Assembly (NCBI RefSeq): GCF_034119425.1
Contig: NZ_JAWUEL010000006.1
Coordinates: 30,085-94,084 of the forward strand
Source of the DNA: Actinotignum schaalii_C
Lineage (GTDB): Bacteria > Actinomycetota > Actinomycetes > Actinomycetales > Actinomycetaceae
DNA: 64,000 nucleotides
Direction of reading: 5' to 3'
How positions within the stretch are numbered: the stretch's first letter is position 1; every line of letters starts with the position of its first letter. The notes below the pieces were generated by a model that saw nothing but the letters and a program-made list of their open reading frames with translations, did no database searches and was not told where the DNA came from. This document shows, piece by piece, positions 7,865-16,632 of the stretch. The position numbers and the translations under genes were made by a program.

Positions 7865-9460
7865 ATGACTGAGAATTCACAGCCGCGTGACGAATGGGAA
7901 AAGATGCTGCGGGCGGTCCTTGGCGATGAGGCTGCCGAGGAAATCCTGCGTTCCCTCGCCCCCGGCGGCGATGTAACGTCCGGGAGCAGCACTGGCACCG
8001 GCACGAGCGGCGGAGCATTCCCCGGACTTCCCGGGATGGGTGGTGGGACCGGCGCGGGCATGCCAGCTGATATCGGCCTGGTGATGAATCAGATTCGCGC
8101 CATGCTCGGTTCCTCGGGTGAGGGGCCGGTCAATTGGAAAATCGGAGAGCAGGTCGCCCGGGATACCGTGAATAAATCCGGCCCGGGCCTTCCCACTGCC
8201 GCCGCGGGTGATCAGGCCCGCTCCGCGATGGACGTGGCGAGTTTGTGGCTGGACCCGGTCACGGTTTTCGATCCGCCGCGCGGCCCCAACCAGGTGTGGT
8301 CGCGCCTGGACTGGATTGCTCATTCCCTTCCGACCTTCCGGAAACTCACCGCTCCGGTCGGTGCGAACCTCGCGCGGGCTTTCGGCGAGGCTCTTAGTTC
8401 CCAGCTGGAACGTGCCCCGGAGGAGATGCGCCAGATGCTTTCGGGCGGAATGCTCGGGGGGATTCCCGGCGGGCTCGAGGGGATGCTCTCCGGAATGACG
8501 GCGTCGTTACTGGGAATGCAATACGGCCAGGGGCTCGCGGAGCTGGCCCAGATTTCCTTCGGCACCGCGGACGCCGGTTTCCCGCTGGTGGAGGGCGAAA
8601 CGGCCGCGCTGGTGCCGGCTAATATCTCCGAGTTCGCCGCGGGCTTGGATGTGGACGCGCGCGAAGTGGAGCTCTACGTGGCGGTGCGCGAACAGGCCGC
8701 GGCCCGGCTCTTCTCCCAGGTCCCGTGGTTGCGCAGCACAATTCTGGATGCTGTTGCAGCGTACGCCGCCGATATCGCCATCGATACCGATGCCATCGAG
8801 GAGAAGGTCCGCGAACTCCAGCTTGATCCCGAACAGCTCATGTCCGGGCACATGCCCCAGCTGGATATGAATGAAGTTTTCGCTTTTACCCGTACGCCCG
8901 CCCAGCAAGCCACGCTCGAGCGCCTGGAGCATATTGTTTCGCTGGTGGCCGGCTGGGTCAGTGCCGTTACGAGCACCGCGGTGGCGGCCCAGCTGCCCCA
9001 CAGCATGAAACTGTCGGAGGCTCTCACGCGCCGCGAGGTGACCGAGGCACCGTCAAACCGGGTTTTTGGTCCACTTGTTGGTTTCGATATCGCGCCGCGG
9101 CGTTTGCGCGAGGCGGCAGCTTTCTGGGCGCGCGCTGCCCGCGAGCGCGGAATGGAGGGGCGCGACGCACTCTGGAAGCATCCCGATTTGCTGCCGCTAC
9201 CCGAGCACCTGGATAACCCGGACGGTTTCTTCTCCCCGGAGGCGCAGCCTTCCGCGCTGGATGAGGAGCTGGACGCTTTCCTCGAGGAACTGTTGAGCAG
9301 TAGTGATGGGGGCACACCTTTCGGGAACGCGCCGCACGAACCGGGTTTCGGTACGACGACGCCACCCCCGGCCACCGGGGACTCGAGCACTTCCGATCCC
9401 ACCGCGGGATCTGAAGATACCGATACGTCCGGGCCTGAGGAGCCGCGGGACTACCGCTAG
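7865..9460 (+). CDS. Zincin-family (COG5282, DUF2342-like) protein lacking the HExxH motif
   Basis: A 531-residue protein of the actinobacterial family often annotated as zinc-dependent metalloprotease or putative hydrolase. Family landmarks are the helical NWKIGEQVARD (90-100), WLDPVTVFD (128-136), RLDWI (147-151) and the segment EVELYVAVREQAAARLF followed by QVPWLR (267-290). In metal-dependent relatives the corresponding helix carries HExxH; here the five residues at 275-279 read REQAA, so both histidines are gone although the glutamate remains. This predicts a protein that keeps the fold but not zinc catalysis. Residues ~35-65 and the last ~60 residues are low-complexity. AGGAG precedes the ATG. 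It is divergent from the YlbL-type protease. Function is unknown. Confidence 0.8.
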   Translation: MTENSQPRDEWEKMLRAVLGDEAAEEILRSLAPGGDVTSGSSTGTGTSGGAFPGLPGMGGGTGAGMPADIGLVMNQIRAMLGSSGEGPVNWKIGEQVARDTVNKSGPGLPTAAAGDQARSAMDVASLWLDPVTVFDPPRGPNQVWSRLDWIAHSLPTFRKLTAPVGANLARAFGEALSSQLERAPEEMRQMLSGGMLGGIPGGLEGMLSGMTASLLGMQYGQGLAELAQISFGTADAGFPLVEGETAALVPANISEFAAGLDVDAREVELYVAVREQAAARLFSQVPWLRSTILDAVAAYAADIAIDTDAIEEKVRELQLDPEQLMSGHMPQLDMNEVFAFTRTPAQQATLERLEHIVSLVAGWVSAVTSTAVAAQLPHSMKLSEALTRREVTEAPSNRVFGPLVGFDIAPRRLREAAAFWARAARERGMEGRDALWKHPDLLPLPEHLDNPDGFFSPEAQPSALDEELDAFLEELLSSSDGGTPFGNAPHEPGFGTTTPPPATGDSSTSDPTAGSEDTDTSGPEEPRDYR

Positions 9461-9623
9461 CTCTTTGCGGGTCACCCGAGGTGGCTGTCACCACCCTGGT
9501 GAGCGAGCCTGCTGTGGATAACCAGGGCAGCTTTGGGGATATTACCCGTGCCTGTGGATGGGCTTTCGCGCTTGTGCGGCGTGCTTTTTATGCTGAGGCC
9601 ATGGTTCTTATCAAGGTGGTCTC

Positions 9624-10673
9624 ATGATGATTCGCTCGCCGCTGGGGGTGTACTGGTCGGATACGCATGAGGTGCAGATCGGTCTTGATCCGCGCGTGGC
9701 GCTGCGGCTGGCGGGGCTTTCTGTGGCGGAACAGCAGGCGGTTTCGTCCTTAGCATCCGTCGGTACGGAAAGTGAATTCTTAGATGCGTGCGAGCGGCGC
9801 GCGGTGGGCGAAAAGCGGGCGCGCTCGCTTCTGGGCACGCTTCGCAATTCCGGCTTGCTTGACACTTCCCCGCCCTGTTTCCCGGATCTGACCTGGCGCA
9901 CAGTTTTCGTTGAGCGTTTGGATGCCCTGGCGGTGGAGATCTGTACGGTTCTTGCTGCCGGTGGCCTGGGCTATATTCTCACCTCGGATACCAGCAGACC
10001 ACACGGCACTGACCACCCGATTTTCCGGCGGCCGAGTTGGCGTACGTTCACGCGGCACCAGGCTCTTCAGAGTTATTTTCGCGAGCGTGGCTGGGGAACT
10101 ACGGTCATCAAGGTTGATGCGGGGGCCTGTCAGGTCACGCCGCTGGGAATGGAACGGGCCGCCGGGCACGCAAATCGCGGGGCAGCCGCCGGGCACGCAA
10201 ATCGCGCGGAGTCCAGACCGGTCGCGGCGGCCCCGGGATGCGGTAGGCCAGATCTCGCGCTGGTGACTTCTTTGCAGCTACCGGATCCGCTGCGGTGTTC
10301 CCCGTGGGAAATGGAGCGTATACCTTATCTGCTGGCCTATATCGAGGATATTGATATTCGGGTGGGCCCGGTGGTGGTTCCGGGGAGTGGGCCGTGTGCC
10401 CGGTGTTTGCTTTTCGCGGCGATGGATGCGGATCCGGCCTGGCGTTATCTGGCTCCGCAGGTATTTAGTACCCGCGGGAGCGCTCCGTTCACTCCCGGGG
10501 TTGCCCTCGCGGCAGCTCTCGCGGTGCACGGTGCTCTTCTGGCCCTGGGTGGGCAGGCGGAACACGCTCGGGGAACGCAGTGGGTGGTGCCACCACTGCC
10601 CAGTTTCCCCTATCGGGTTGTGCTTTCCTCGCATGAGCGTTGTTCTTGCGAAACGGGCCCCGCGGCAGCCTAG
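9624..10673 (+). CDS. Degenerate E1-like / cyclodehydratase-domain protein
   Basis: A 349-residue protein resembling the actinobacterial ThiF/E1-like proteins and the TOMM cyclodehydratase domain usually encoded beside uvrD2. Residues 93-121 occupy the place of the Rossmann nucleotide-binding strand-loop-helix, but the expected GxGxxG is not intact (VERLDALAVEICTVLAAGGLGY). YLLAYIEDIDIRVGPVVVPG (235-254) followed by GPCARC (C258, C261) and a terminal CSC (C340, C342) match the family's zinc-binding cysteines. A direct repeat encodes AAGHANR twice at about 179-194. There is no precursor peptide, YcaO or dehydrogenase gene nearby, so natural-product synthesis is not supported. Start ATG 9624 has AAGGTGG upstream. 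It converges on uvrD2. Confidence 0.65.
   Translation: MMIRSPLGVYWSDTHEVQIGLDPRVALRLAGLSVAEQQAVSSLASVGTESEFLDACERRAVGEKRARSLLGTLRNSGLLDTSPPCFPDLTWRTVFVERLDALAVEICTVLAAGGLGYILTSDTSRPHGTDHPIFRRPSWRTFTRHQALQSYFRERGWGTTVIKVDAGACQVTPLGMERAAGHANRGAAAGHANRAESRPVAAAPGCGRPDLALVTSLQLPDPLRCSPWEMERIPYLLAYIEDIDIRVGPVVVPGSGPCARCLLFAAMDADPAWRYLAPQVFSTRGSAPFTPGVALAAALAVHGALLALGGQAEHARGTQWVVPPLPSFPYRVVLSSHERCSCETGPAAA
10158..10206 (+). repeat. 22-bp direct repeat inside the E1-like gene
   Basis: GCCGCCGGGCACGCAAATCGCG occupies 10158-10179 and again 10185-10206 (27-bp period), duplicating the residues AAGHANR in frame. It is an expandable coding repeat in a region with little domain constraint. Confidence 0.8.
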
Positions 10674-10701
10674 GGGCACTACCCGCCATGCGTGCCCGCA
10701 C

Positions 10702-12696
10702 TCAGTGTTCGGCCAGCAGGGCGAGGATCTCCTCCCCGTAGATAGCAAGTTTCGTGGCGCCCACCCCCTTGATCTGGGCGAGGGCGTGGATGCTGCGGGG
10801 TTTTGCTATCGCGAGGGCCCGCAACGTGGTGTCATGGAAAATTGTGTAGGCGGGTTTGCCGGTAGTTTGGGCACGTTGAGCCCGCCAGGCTACGAGTTGC
10901 TCAAAGAGCGCCACATCTTCGGGATAGTCAGCGGCGAATTCTTCCGCCGCGGCCCGCGAGCGACGCCGGTAGCGGGTGGCCCGCGAGGTTTCTTCCCCTT
11001 CTGGTTGCGGCCACAGCCCGGTAAGGAAGCGGGAGACTTTCCGGCCGGAACGATGCCCGGAGGAGGCGGCATAGGAAAGCTGCAAAAATTCTTGGGCCCG
11101 TGTGATTCCCACGTAGAGGAGACGGCGTTCTTCTTCAATGGCTGCCGGTTTCTTCGCGAGGGAAATGGGCATGAGCCCTTCGCTCATCCCTACCAAGAAA
11201 ACCGCTTCCCATTCCAGGCCCTTGGCGGCGTGCAGGGAGGAAAGGGTGACGCCTTCCAATTCGGGAACGTTCTGGGTTGCGGCGCGTTCTTCCAGTTCCA
11301 CCACGAAATCAACCATAGAGGCATCCCGGCTATCCTCCATATCCTCCGCGAGGGTGATGAGAGCGTGGAGGGCTTCCCATTTTTCCCGGGCCGAGCCGGC
11401 AGTGGACGGTGCTTCATCCCGCCATCCCATCTGGCGCAGCACGGTGCGCACATTATCCGCCAGCGGGCCATGTACCCCGGAGCGCGCCGCAGCGCGCATG
11501 GCCACCATAGCTTCGCGTACATCACGGCGCGAGAAAAACTTTTCCGCCCCGCGCACCTGGTAGGACACCCCCGCTTTGGATAGCGCTGCCTCAAATTCTG
11601 CCGATTGGGCATTGGTGCGATACAGAATGGCTATTTCCGAGAGCGCGGTGCCTTCCGCGGCGAGCGCTTGGATAGCGCGCACGACTCCGGCGGCTTCCGC
11701 CCCATCCGATTCGTACTCCTGGAACGTAACCGGGCGCCCGGAGCGGCGCTGCGAGACCAGCCGCACCGCGCCTTCTGAAACATCATCGGCAATAACGGTA
11801 TTCGCAGCCGCCACGATTTGCGGGGTGGAGCGGTAATCCCGAGTGAGTTCAATGACGCGAGCACGTGGGTATTCCTGCTGGAAGCGGGCGAGGTAAGAGG
11901 AGGACGCGCCCGCGAAGGAGTAAATGGTCTGGGAAACATCCCCGACGACGCACACATCTTTCCGGTCCCCCAGCCACAGCTGCAACAGGCGATGCTGGAG
12001 GGGGGACACATCCTGGTATTCATCAACCACGAAGTGGCGGTATTGCTCACGTATCTGGCGGGCGATATCCGCCCGATCCAGCAGGATCCCGACGAGGAGG
12101 AGGAGAACATCATCAAAATCGAGGACGCGACGTTCGGTTTTGACTTCTTCATAGGTTTTCGCCAGCCGTGCAATATCGGTACTGAGCTGGCCGGCGACTT
12201 CCCCGCGCCCGGCGGCCAGGGCGGCTTCCGGGTAGTTATCCGGGCTAATCATGGATACTTTGGCCCATTCAATTTCCGCGGTGAGATCGCGGATACTCAC
12301 TTTATCGGTAGGCAGGCCAATCTGACCGGCAGCCTGGGAGACCAGCCCGAATTTCGATTCGGTGATCCGCGGGATGGTTCCTCCCACCGCGGTTCCCCAG
12401 AAGTAGGAGAGTTGGCGCAAGGCCGCGGCGTGGAATGTTTGAGCCGGCACCCCTCCCACCCCGAGATCCCGCAAACGCGAACGCAATTCCCCGGCCGCGC
12501 GGGAGGTGAAAGTAACCGCCAGCACGTTCTGTGGCACGTAGGCCCCGCTGCGCACCCCGTAGGCGATCCGGTAGGTAATAGCCCTGGTTTTTCCGGTTCC
12601 CGCACCGGCACGCACACACACCGGACCGCGTAATGCGGTAGCGACCGCGCGCTGATCCGGATCCAGAAATTCCAGCAATTCCTCGGGTGAATCCAT
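10702..12696 (-). CDS. uvrD2: UvrD2-type ATP-dependent DNA helicase with HRDC domain
   Basis: A 664-residue superfamily 1A 3'-5' DNA helicase. Motifs: Q motif near residue 14 (LDPDQRAV), Walker A AGAGTGKT at 30-37, TFHAAALRQL (motif Ia region), VDEYQDVSPLQ (Walker B), GDVSQTIYSFAGA (motif III), TRDYRST (motif IV), SSLHAAKGLEWEAVFLVG (motif V) and YVGITRAQ (motif VI). The last ~75 residues (KPAYTIFHDTTLRALA to the end) form an HRDC domain, the mark of UvrD2 as known in mycobacteria, where it acts in genome maintenance. The start is ATG 12696 with a perfect AAGGAGG; a longer frame to 12729 is less likely. It is convergent with the E1-like gene and divergent from the mycoredoxin. Confidence 0.95.
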   Translation of the reverse strand: MDSPEELLEFLDPDQRAVATALRGPVCVRAGAGTGKTRAITYRIAYGVRSGAYVPQNVLAVTFTSRAAGELRSRLRDLGVGGVPAQTFHAAALRQLSYFWGTAVGGTIPRITESKFGLVSQAAGQIGLPTDKVSIRDLTAEIEWAKVSMISPDNYPEAALAAGRGEVAGQLSTDIARLAKTYEEVKTERRVLDFDDVLLLLVGILLDRADIARQIREQYRHFVVDEYQDVSPLQHRLLQLWLGDRKDVCVVGDVSQTIYSFAGASSSYLARFQQEYPRARVIELTRDYRSTPQIVAAANTVIADDVSEGAVRLVSQRRSGRPVTFQEYESDGAEAAGVVRAIQALAAEGTALSEIAILYRTNAQSAEFEAALSKAGVSYQVRGAEKFFSRRDVREAMVAMRAAARSGVHGPLADNVRTVLRQMGWRDEAPSTAGSAREKWEALHALITLAEDMEDSRDASMVDFVVELEERAATQNVPELEGVTLSSLHAAKGLEWEAVFLVGMSEGLMPISLAKKPAAIEEERRLLYVGITRAQEFLQLSYAASSGHRSGRKVSRFLTGLWPQPEGEETSRATRYRRRSRAAAEEFAADYPEDVALFEQLVAWRAQRAQTTGKPAYTIFHDTTLRALAIAKPRSIHALAQIKGVGATKLAIYGEEILALLAEH

Positions 12697-12788
12697 CGTG
12701 TTCCTCCTTGCCCTCTCAGGATGCCACACGCTCCCGACAGAAATTTTCCCCTTATCGAAACCCGTGGCGCGCCGAGCCTCCCCACCCT

Positions 12789-12794
12789 TAAGAT
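12789..12794 (+). promoter_or_regulatory. -10 hexamer for leaderless mycoredoxin transcript
   Basis: TAAGAT lies exactly 6 nt before the ATG at 12801 and no Shine-Dalgarno is present, so transcription probably starts on the initiation codon. Confidence 0.55.
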
Positions 12795-12800
12795 CGCTCC

Positions 12801-13058
12801 ATGGCTGATTTCACAATGTATACAACGCCCTGGTGCGGCTACTGCCGTAACCTTTCTGCCCAGCTCAAGCGGGCCGGTATCACCTGGAACGCGGTGAATA
12901 TTGAGGAAGATGAGGCCGCGGCCGCTAAGGTTGCCTCCCTCAACGGCGGCAATAAAGTGGTGCCTACCCTTGAATTCGCCGACGGCGCCACCCTGACAAA
13001 TCCGAGCCTGAAAGAAGTGCAGGCAAAACTCGCCAAACTCGCCTCTTCCGGGAGCTAA
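12801..13058 (+). CDS. Mycoredoxin / glutaredoxin-like thiol reductase
   Basis: An 85-residue glutaredoxin-fold protein. The redox site is TPWCGYC (C12, C15) at the end of the first strand; VVPTLEF supplies the cis-proline loop and the following FADGATLTNPS the low-molecular-weight-thiol binding loop. Actinobacterial proteins of this type reduce mycothiol mixed disulfides, the likely role here if the host makes mycothiol, which the window cannot show. The gene is divergent from uvrD2 and convergent with nudC, and appears leaderless. Confidence 0.88.
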   Translation: MADFTMYTTPWCGYCRNLSAQLKRAGITWNAVNIEEDEAAAAKVASLNGGNKVVPTLEFADGATLTNPSLKEVQAKLAKLASSGS

Positions 13059-13075
13059 GACTCACACTCGAGCCA

Positions 13076-13123
13076 GCTCCGGCGCCGCCCCGCAGCAGCG
13101 CCGCCCCGGAATAGCGCCGGAGC
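13076..13123. terminator. Inverted repeat between convergent mycoredoxin and nudC
   Basis: GCTCCGGCGC (13076-13085) and GCGCCGGAGC (13114-13123) are perfect complements around a 28-nt loop that itself holds two GCGCCGCCCCG copies. The placement between convergent stops suggests a shared terminator. Confidence 0.55.
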
Positions 13124-13139
13124 CAGTGCGCCCCACGTG

Positions 13140-14105
13140 CTACCAACCCAGATGGGGGCGAATGCCGGGGCCGTACCAATCGGTGATAAGAGCCGCGGCA
13201 ACCGAAGAAGGTCCGGGCAGGGTGAGGCTCCCCTCGCGCAGGGCCTCATCTAATTGGGAGATGCTGTAAAAGGCCGCGTGGTCGATTTCTTCCCCGTCCA
13301 CGCGCACCAGGGCATCCGCCCCGCCCGCCCGGGCTTCGGCCTGCGGATCCACCCACGCCACGTAGGCGATCATGAGGGAACGCGGGAAGGGCCAGGGCTG
13401 GCTGGCGAAATAGCGAATTTCACCCAGCGGAACTCCCACTTCTTCGCGCACCTCGCGGCGCACCGCCGCTTCCAGGGACTCCCCCGCTTCGGCAAAACCG
13501 GCGAGCACGGAATGGCGCCCGGCCGGCCAGCGCGCATTATGCGCCAGCAGGATGCGATCCTGAGAATCAAGCACCGCCATAATGACGGCCGGGTCAGTGC
13601 GCGGAAATACCACGTGGCCTTCCGGGCAGTGCCCGCTCCACCCGCTGGTATCCACGGTGATGCGCGGGCCGCACCCCGCACACCAGCGGGTGGCCCGCCA
13701 GGTATTGAGGATCGCCACCGCCGCGGTGACCAAAGCGGACATATCCGCGCTCCAGGACGGTGCGTAATTCTGCAGCGAGCCGATCCGGTAGCCCGGAGCA
13801 TCCACTTCCGGGTTATCACGGGTGGGTCCGCCCCCGATAACAGCGGTGAGATCGCACGCAAAATAGGGGCGCCCCGCAACTTTCCCGAGGTAAACAGTCG
13901 GGGAATCCACGGTGGTGCGCGGGAGTTCCGCGCGGCTCAGGAGCAGGGGCGCATCGTCATGATCCAGAACGGCACCCCACCCCGAAATAAGCAGATAGCC
14001 CGCATTTTCCGCCAATTCCGCCAGGCGTTGCGGATCGTTGCGGGAAAGTTCATCCCGGTCCAAATTCCCGCGCGCCAGGATTAAATCGCCGTCGTACCCC
14101 ACCAT
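13140..14105 (-). CDS. nudC: NudC, NAD+ diphosphatase (Nudix hydrolase)
   Basis: A 321-residue Nudix enzyme that hydrolyses NAD(H) to NMN(H) and AMP and, in studied homologues, removes NAD caps from RNA. The N-terminal domain (1-135) is followed by a zinc ribbon: WCAGC (C142, C145) and HCPEGH (C160), where the usual fourth cysteine is absent and H164 may substitute. The Nudix box is at ~203-225 (GFAEAGESLEAAVRREVREE), followed by SQPWPFPRS at 235-243, the signature that separates NudC from other Nudix proteins. Start ATG 14105 follows GGAAGGGG; a longer frame to 14321 would run into the glgX promoter and is rejected. Divergent from glgX, convergent with the mycoredoxin gene. Confidence 0.95.
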   Translation of the reverse strand: MVGYDGDLILARGNLDRDELSRNDPQRLAELAENAGYLLISGWGAVLDHDDAPLLLSRAELPRTTVDSPTVYLGKVAGRPYFACDLTAVIGGGPTRDNPEVDAPGYRIGSLQNYAPSWSADMSALVTAAVAILNTWRATRWCAGCGPRITVDTSGWSGHCPEGHVVFPRTDPAVIMAVLDSQDRILLAHNARWPAGRHSVLAGFAEAGESLEAAVRREVREEVGVPLGEIRYFASQPWPFPRSLMIAYVAWVDPQAEARAGGADALVRVDGEEIDHAAFYSISQLDEALREGSLTLPGPSSVAAALITDWYGPGIRPHLGW

Positions 14106-14177
14106 CGTGCCCCTTCCGGAACCGGACCCGTGCCGGTCACCCTTCCACCAAAATTCTAATATCACTCTTCTGGATTC

Positions 14178-14205
14178 TTGCCGAACGCCGATATTTTGCG
14201 ACAAT
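14178..14205 (+). promoter_or_regulatory. Promoter for leaderless glgX
   Basis: TTGCCG (14178-14183), 16-bp spacer, GACAAT (14200-14205), then 6 nt to the GTG at 14212. The predicted +1 coincides with the start codon. Confidence 0.55.
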
Positions 14206-14211
14206 ACGAAG

Positions 14212-16446
14212 GTGACTTCATTACCGGCTTCTTCCCCGACCGCTTCTCGGTACGTGGCACGCGCCTCCGAGCGCGCCCTGCCCGTCCGGTTGCGGCCCGT
14301 GCGTTTGGGGGCGCACCTCACCGATACCGGGGCGGATTTTGCCGTCCTGGCTCCGCACGCGACCGCGGTTGACCTGTGCCTTATTGACCGCAGTGCCTCG
14401 GGTATGACCGAGCGTCGCTATTCCCTGCATCGGGACGCGAGTTTCACCACCTGGGTGGGGCATGTATCCGGGGTGCGCGCCGGTCAGGAATACGGCTACC
14501 GGGTCCACGGCCCGTGGAATCCCGATACCGGGATGCGTTTCAACCCCGCGCAATTCCTTCTTGATCCCTACGCGCGGGCCATTACCGGCACCCCGCGCCT
14601 GGGACCCGAATTGTACGGTCACAAAGTTAATGATGCTCTGGATCCCGTCCCGCTTCCGCCGCAGCGTGACGATACCGATTCCCTGGACGCCATGTGCCGC
14701 GGCGTCGTCACCGCACCCACGGAAACGCATATCCGCCACCCGTACACGCCCTGGTCCCATACGGTTATCTACGAAACGCACGTGCGCGGACTCACCCAGC
14801 AGCTGGCGGCGCTCCCCGAAGAATTACGAGGTACCTACGCCGGTCTGGCTCACCCGATCGTCACGAATTACTTGCGTTCCCTGGGCGTGACGGCCGTTGA
14901 GCTGCTGCCCATCCACGCGAAAATGTCCGAACCGTTCCTTACCGAACGTGATCTCACTAACTATTGGGGCTATTCCACCCTCTCTTATTTCGCTCCCGAG
15001 CCGAGCCTAGCCACCGCCACGGCGCGGGCCGCCGGCCCCTTGGCGGTACTGCAGGAAGTGCGCGATATGGTGGCGCGTCTCCACGATGCCGGCCTGGAAG
15101 TCATCCTTGACGTCGTCTATAACCACACCTGCGAAGGTGGGGTAAACGGGCCAACCGTCTCACTACGCGGTTTTGGACAAACTACCTATTACATGCAGGT
15201 GCCTAACCAGCCCGGTCAGTTTTATGACACCACGGGCACCGGGAATTCTCTGGATTTCCGGCGCACGCCCGTGCTGCAGCTCACCCTCGATTCGCTGCGC
15301 TATTGGGTCAGCGATATTGGCGTGGATGGATTCCGTTTCGACCTGGCTGCCACCCTGGCACGCCGGGGCGATCATTTCGATACCAACCATCCCCTCTACC
15401 TGGCCATGGCCACCGATCCTATTCTCTCCAACGTCAAGCTCATTAACGAGCCCTGGGATCTGGGGCCGAACGGCTGGCAAACCGGCAATTTCTTACCGCC
15501 CACCGCGGATTGGAATGACCGCTATCGCGATTCCATCCGGCAGTTCTGGGTGGCTGATCAGCGGGCAGTTGCCGGAGGCGGTCTGGGCGGGGACCTGCGC
15601 GATCTGGCAACGCGCCTGGCCGGCAGCGCCGACCTGTTCGGGCACGGGCGCTCCCCTTCCGGGCGCGGTCCGCTCGCCTCCGTCAATTTCATTACCGCGC
15701 ACGACGGTTTTAGCCTCTACGACCTGGTCTCCTACGATTCCAAACACAATGAAGCCAACGGAGAAAACGGGCGGGACGGCACCGATAACAACCGCTCGTG
15801 GAATCACGGGGTGGAAGGCGAAGGCAGCGACACCGCCCCGCTTCCCGAAAACGTGCTCAGCGCGCGTACGCGGACCATGCGCAACCTCATCGGCACGCTA
15901 GTTTTCAGCGCCGGGGTGCCTATGCTCTACGGCGGCGACGAATTTGCCGATACGAAATTCGGGAATAACAACGCCTACTGCCAGGACAATCACGTGTCCT
16001 GGCTAGATTGGGATCACGAAGAATGGCAGCGCGAGCTACAGGCAACCGTGGCGTATCTTTTCCGTTTGCGTTCCGAGCACCGCGTCTTGCGCCCGAGCAT
16101 GTTCTACACCGAATCGCCCTCCGGGCGCGATCACATCCCCGATTTACAGTGGTTTGCGGATACCGGTGAACCGATGCCCGAGCACCGGTGGTTCGATCCT
16201 TCGAATCGCTTGCTGCAAATGCTGCGTTCCGGTTCTGAGCGCGACGCCGATGCGCTCGTGGTCATTAACGGCTCAAATCATCACGTTCCTATCCGCTTCC
16301 CGCAGGGGCGTGGTAATCCCTTCGCGCTGGCCTGGGATTCTTCCTGGCCCACCCCGCGTTCCTCGGAGCGTATCTACCAGCCCGGGGCCTCCACCCGGGT
16401 GGAGCCGCTGACGATGCAGCTTTACTTCGCCAATCCGGAGCGGTAG
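14212..16446 (+). CDS. glgX: GlgX-type glycogen debranching enzyme (GH13)
   Basis: A 744-residue isoamylase-type enzyme that cleaves alpha-1,6 branches of glycogen. An N-terminal CBM48-like domain (~25-160, VRLGAHLTDTGADFAVLAP) precedes the catalytic barrel. Catalytic residues are visible: nucleophile D377 in GFRFDLA, acid/base E413 in LINEPWD and D498 in TAHDGF, with VVYNHTCEG as the family's first conserved region. GGDEFADTKFGNNNAYCQDN is typical of GlgX. I chose the GTG at 14212 because a promoter -10 ends 6 nt upstream and the conserved N-domain begins soon after; an open extension to 14038 overlaps nudC and has no homologous character. It opens the ~20-kb alpha-glucan region. Confidence 0.93.
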   Translation: MTSLPASSPTASRYVARASERALPVRLRPVRLGAHLTDTGADFAVLAPHATAVDLCLIDRSASGMTERRYSLHRDASFTTWVGHVSGVRAGQEYGYRVHGPWNPDTGMRFNPAQFLLDPYARAITGTPRLGPELYGHKVNDALDPVPLPPQRDDTDSLDAMCRGVVTAPTETHIRHPYTPWSHTVIYETHVRGLTQQLAALPEELRGTYAGLAHPIVTNYLRSLGVTAVELLPIHAKMSEPFLTERDLTNYWGYSTLSYFAPEPSLATATARAAGPLAVLQEVRDMVARLHDAGLEVILDVVYNHTCEGGVNGPTVSLRGFGQTTYYMQVPNQPGQFYDTTGTGNSLDFRRTPVLQLTLDSLRYWVSDIGVDGFRFDLAATLARRGDHFDTNHPLYLAMATDPILSNVKLINEPWDLGPNGWQTGNFLPPTADWNDRYRDSIRQFWVADQRAVAGGGLGGDLRDLATRLAGSADLFGHGRSPSGRGPLASVNFITAHDGFSLYDLVSYDSKHNEANGENGRDGTDNNRSWNHGVEGEGSDTAPLPENVLSARTRTMRNLIGTLVFSAGVPMLYGGDEFADTKFGNNNAYCQDNHVSWLDWDHEEWQRELQATVAYLFRLRSEHRVLRPSMFYTESPSGRDHIPDLQWFADTGEPMPEHRWFDPSNRLLQMLRSGSERDADALVVINGSNHHVPIRFPQGRGNPFALAWDSSWPTPRSSERIYQPGASTRVEPLTMQLYFANPER

Positions 16447-16632
16447 CGGGCAGCTGCGCCGTCGTGCTACCCACACGCCCGCATCCCTCGTAACCGCGCG
16501 CGGCCGCGGCCGGGTGGCCGCGAAACGGAAACCGCAAGAAAAGCTGTCGCGGCGGCGCCTACAATAGACAAGCAGAGCATGCTTCCGGGAAATACGGGGC
16601 ATGGTCTGGGTGTATGACTGAAGGAGCAAGGT
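16447..16632 (+). promoter_or_regulatory. glgX-trpS intergenic region with trpS promoter
   Basis: The first part is GC-rich with a CGCGGCC/GGCCGCG hairpin around 16500-16523, a possible glgX terminator. TACAAT at 16560-16565 is a good -10 for trpS; the -35 is weak. GAAGGAG before the ATG at 16633 is the ribosome site. Confidence 0.45.

Noticed and set aside
9624..10673. RiPP (TOMM) biosynthetic cluster
   Set aside because: Only one degenerate cyclodehydratase-like protein; no precursor peptide, YcaO, dehydrogenase or transporter nearby.
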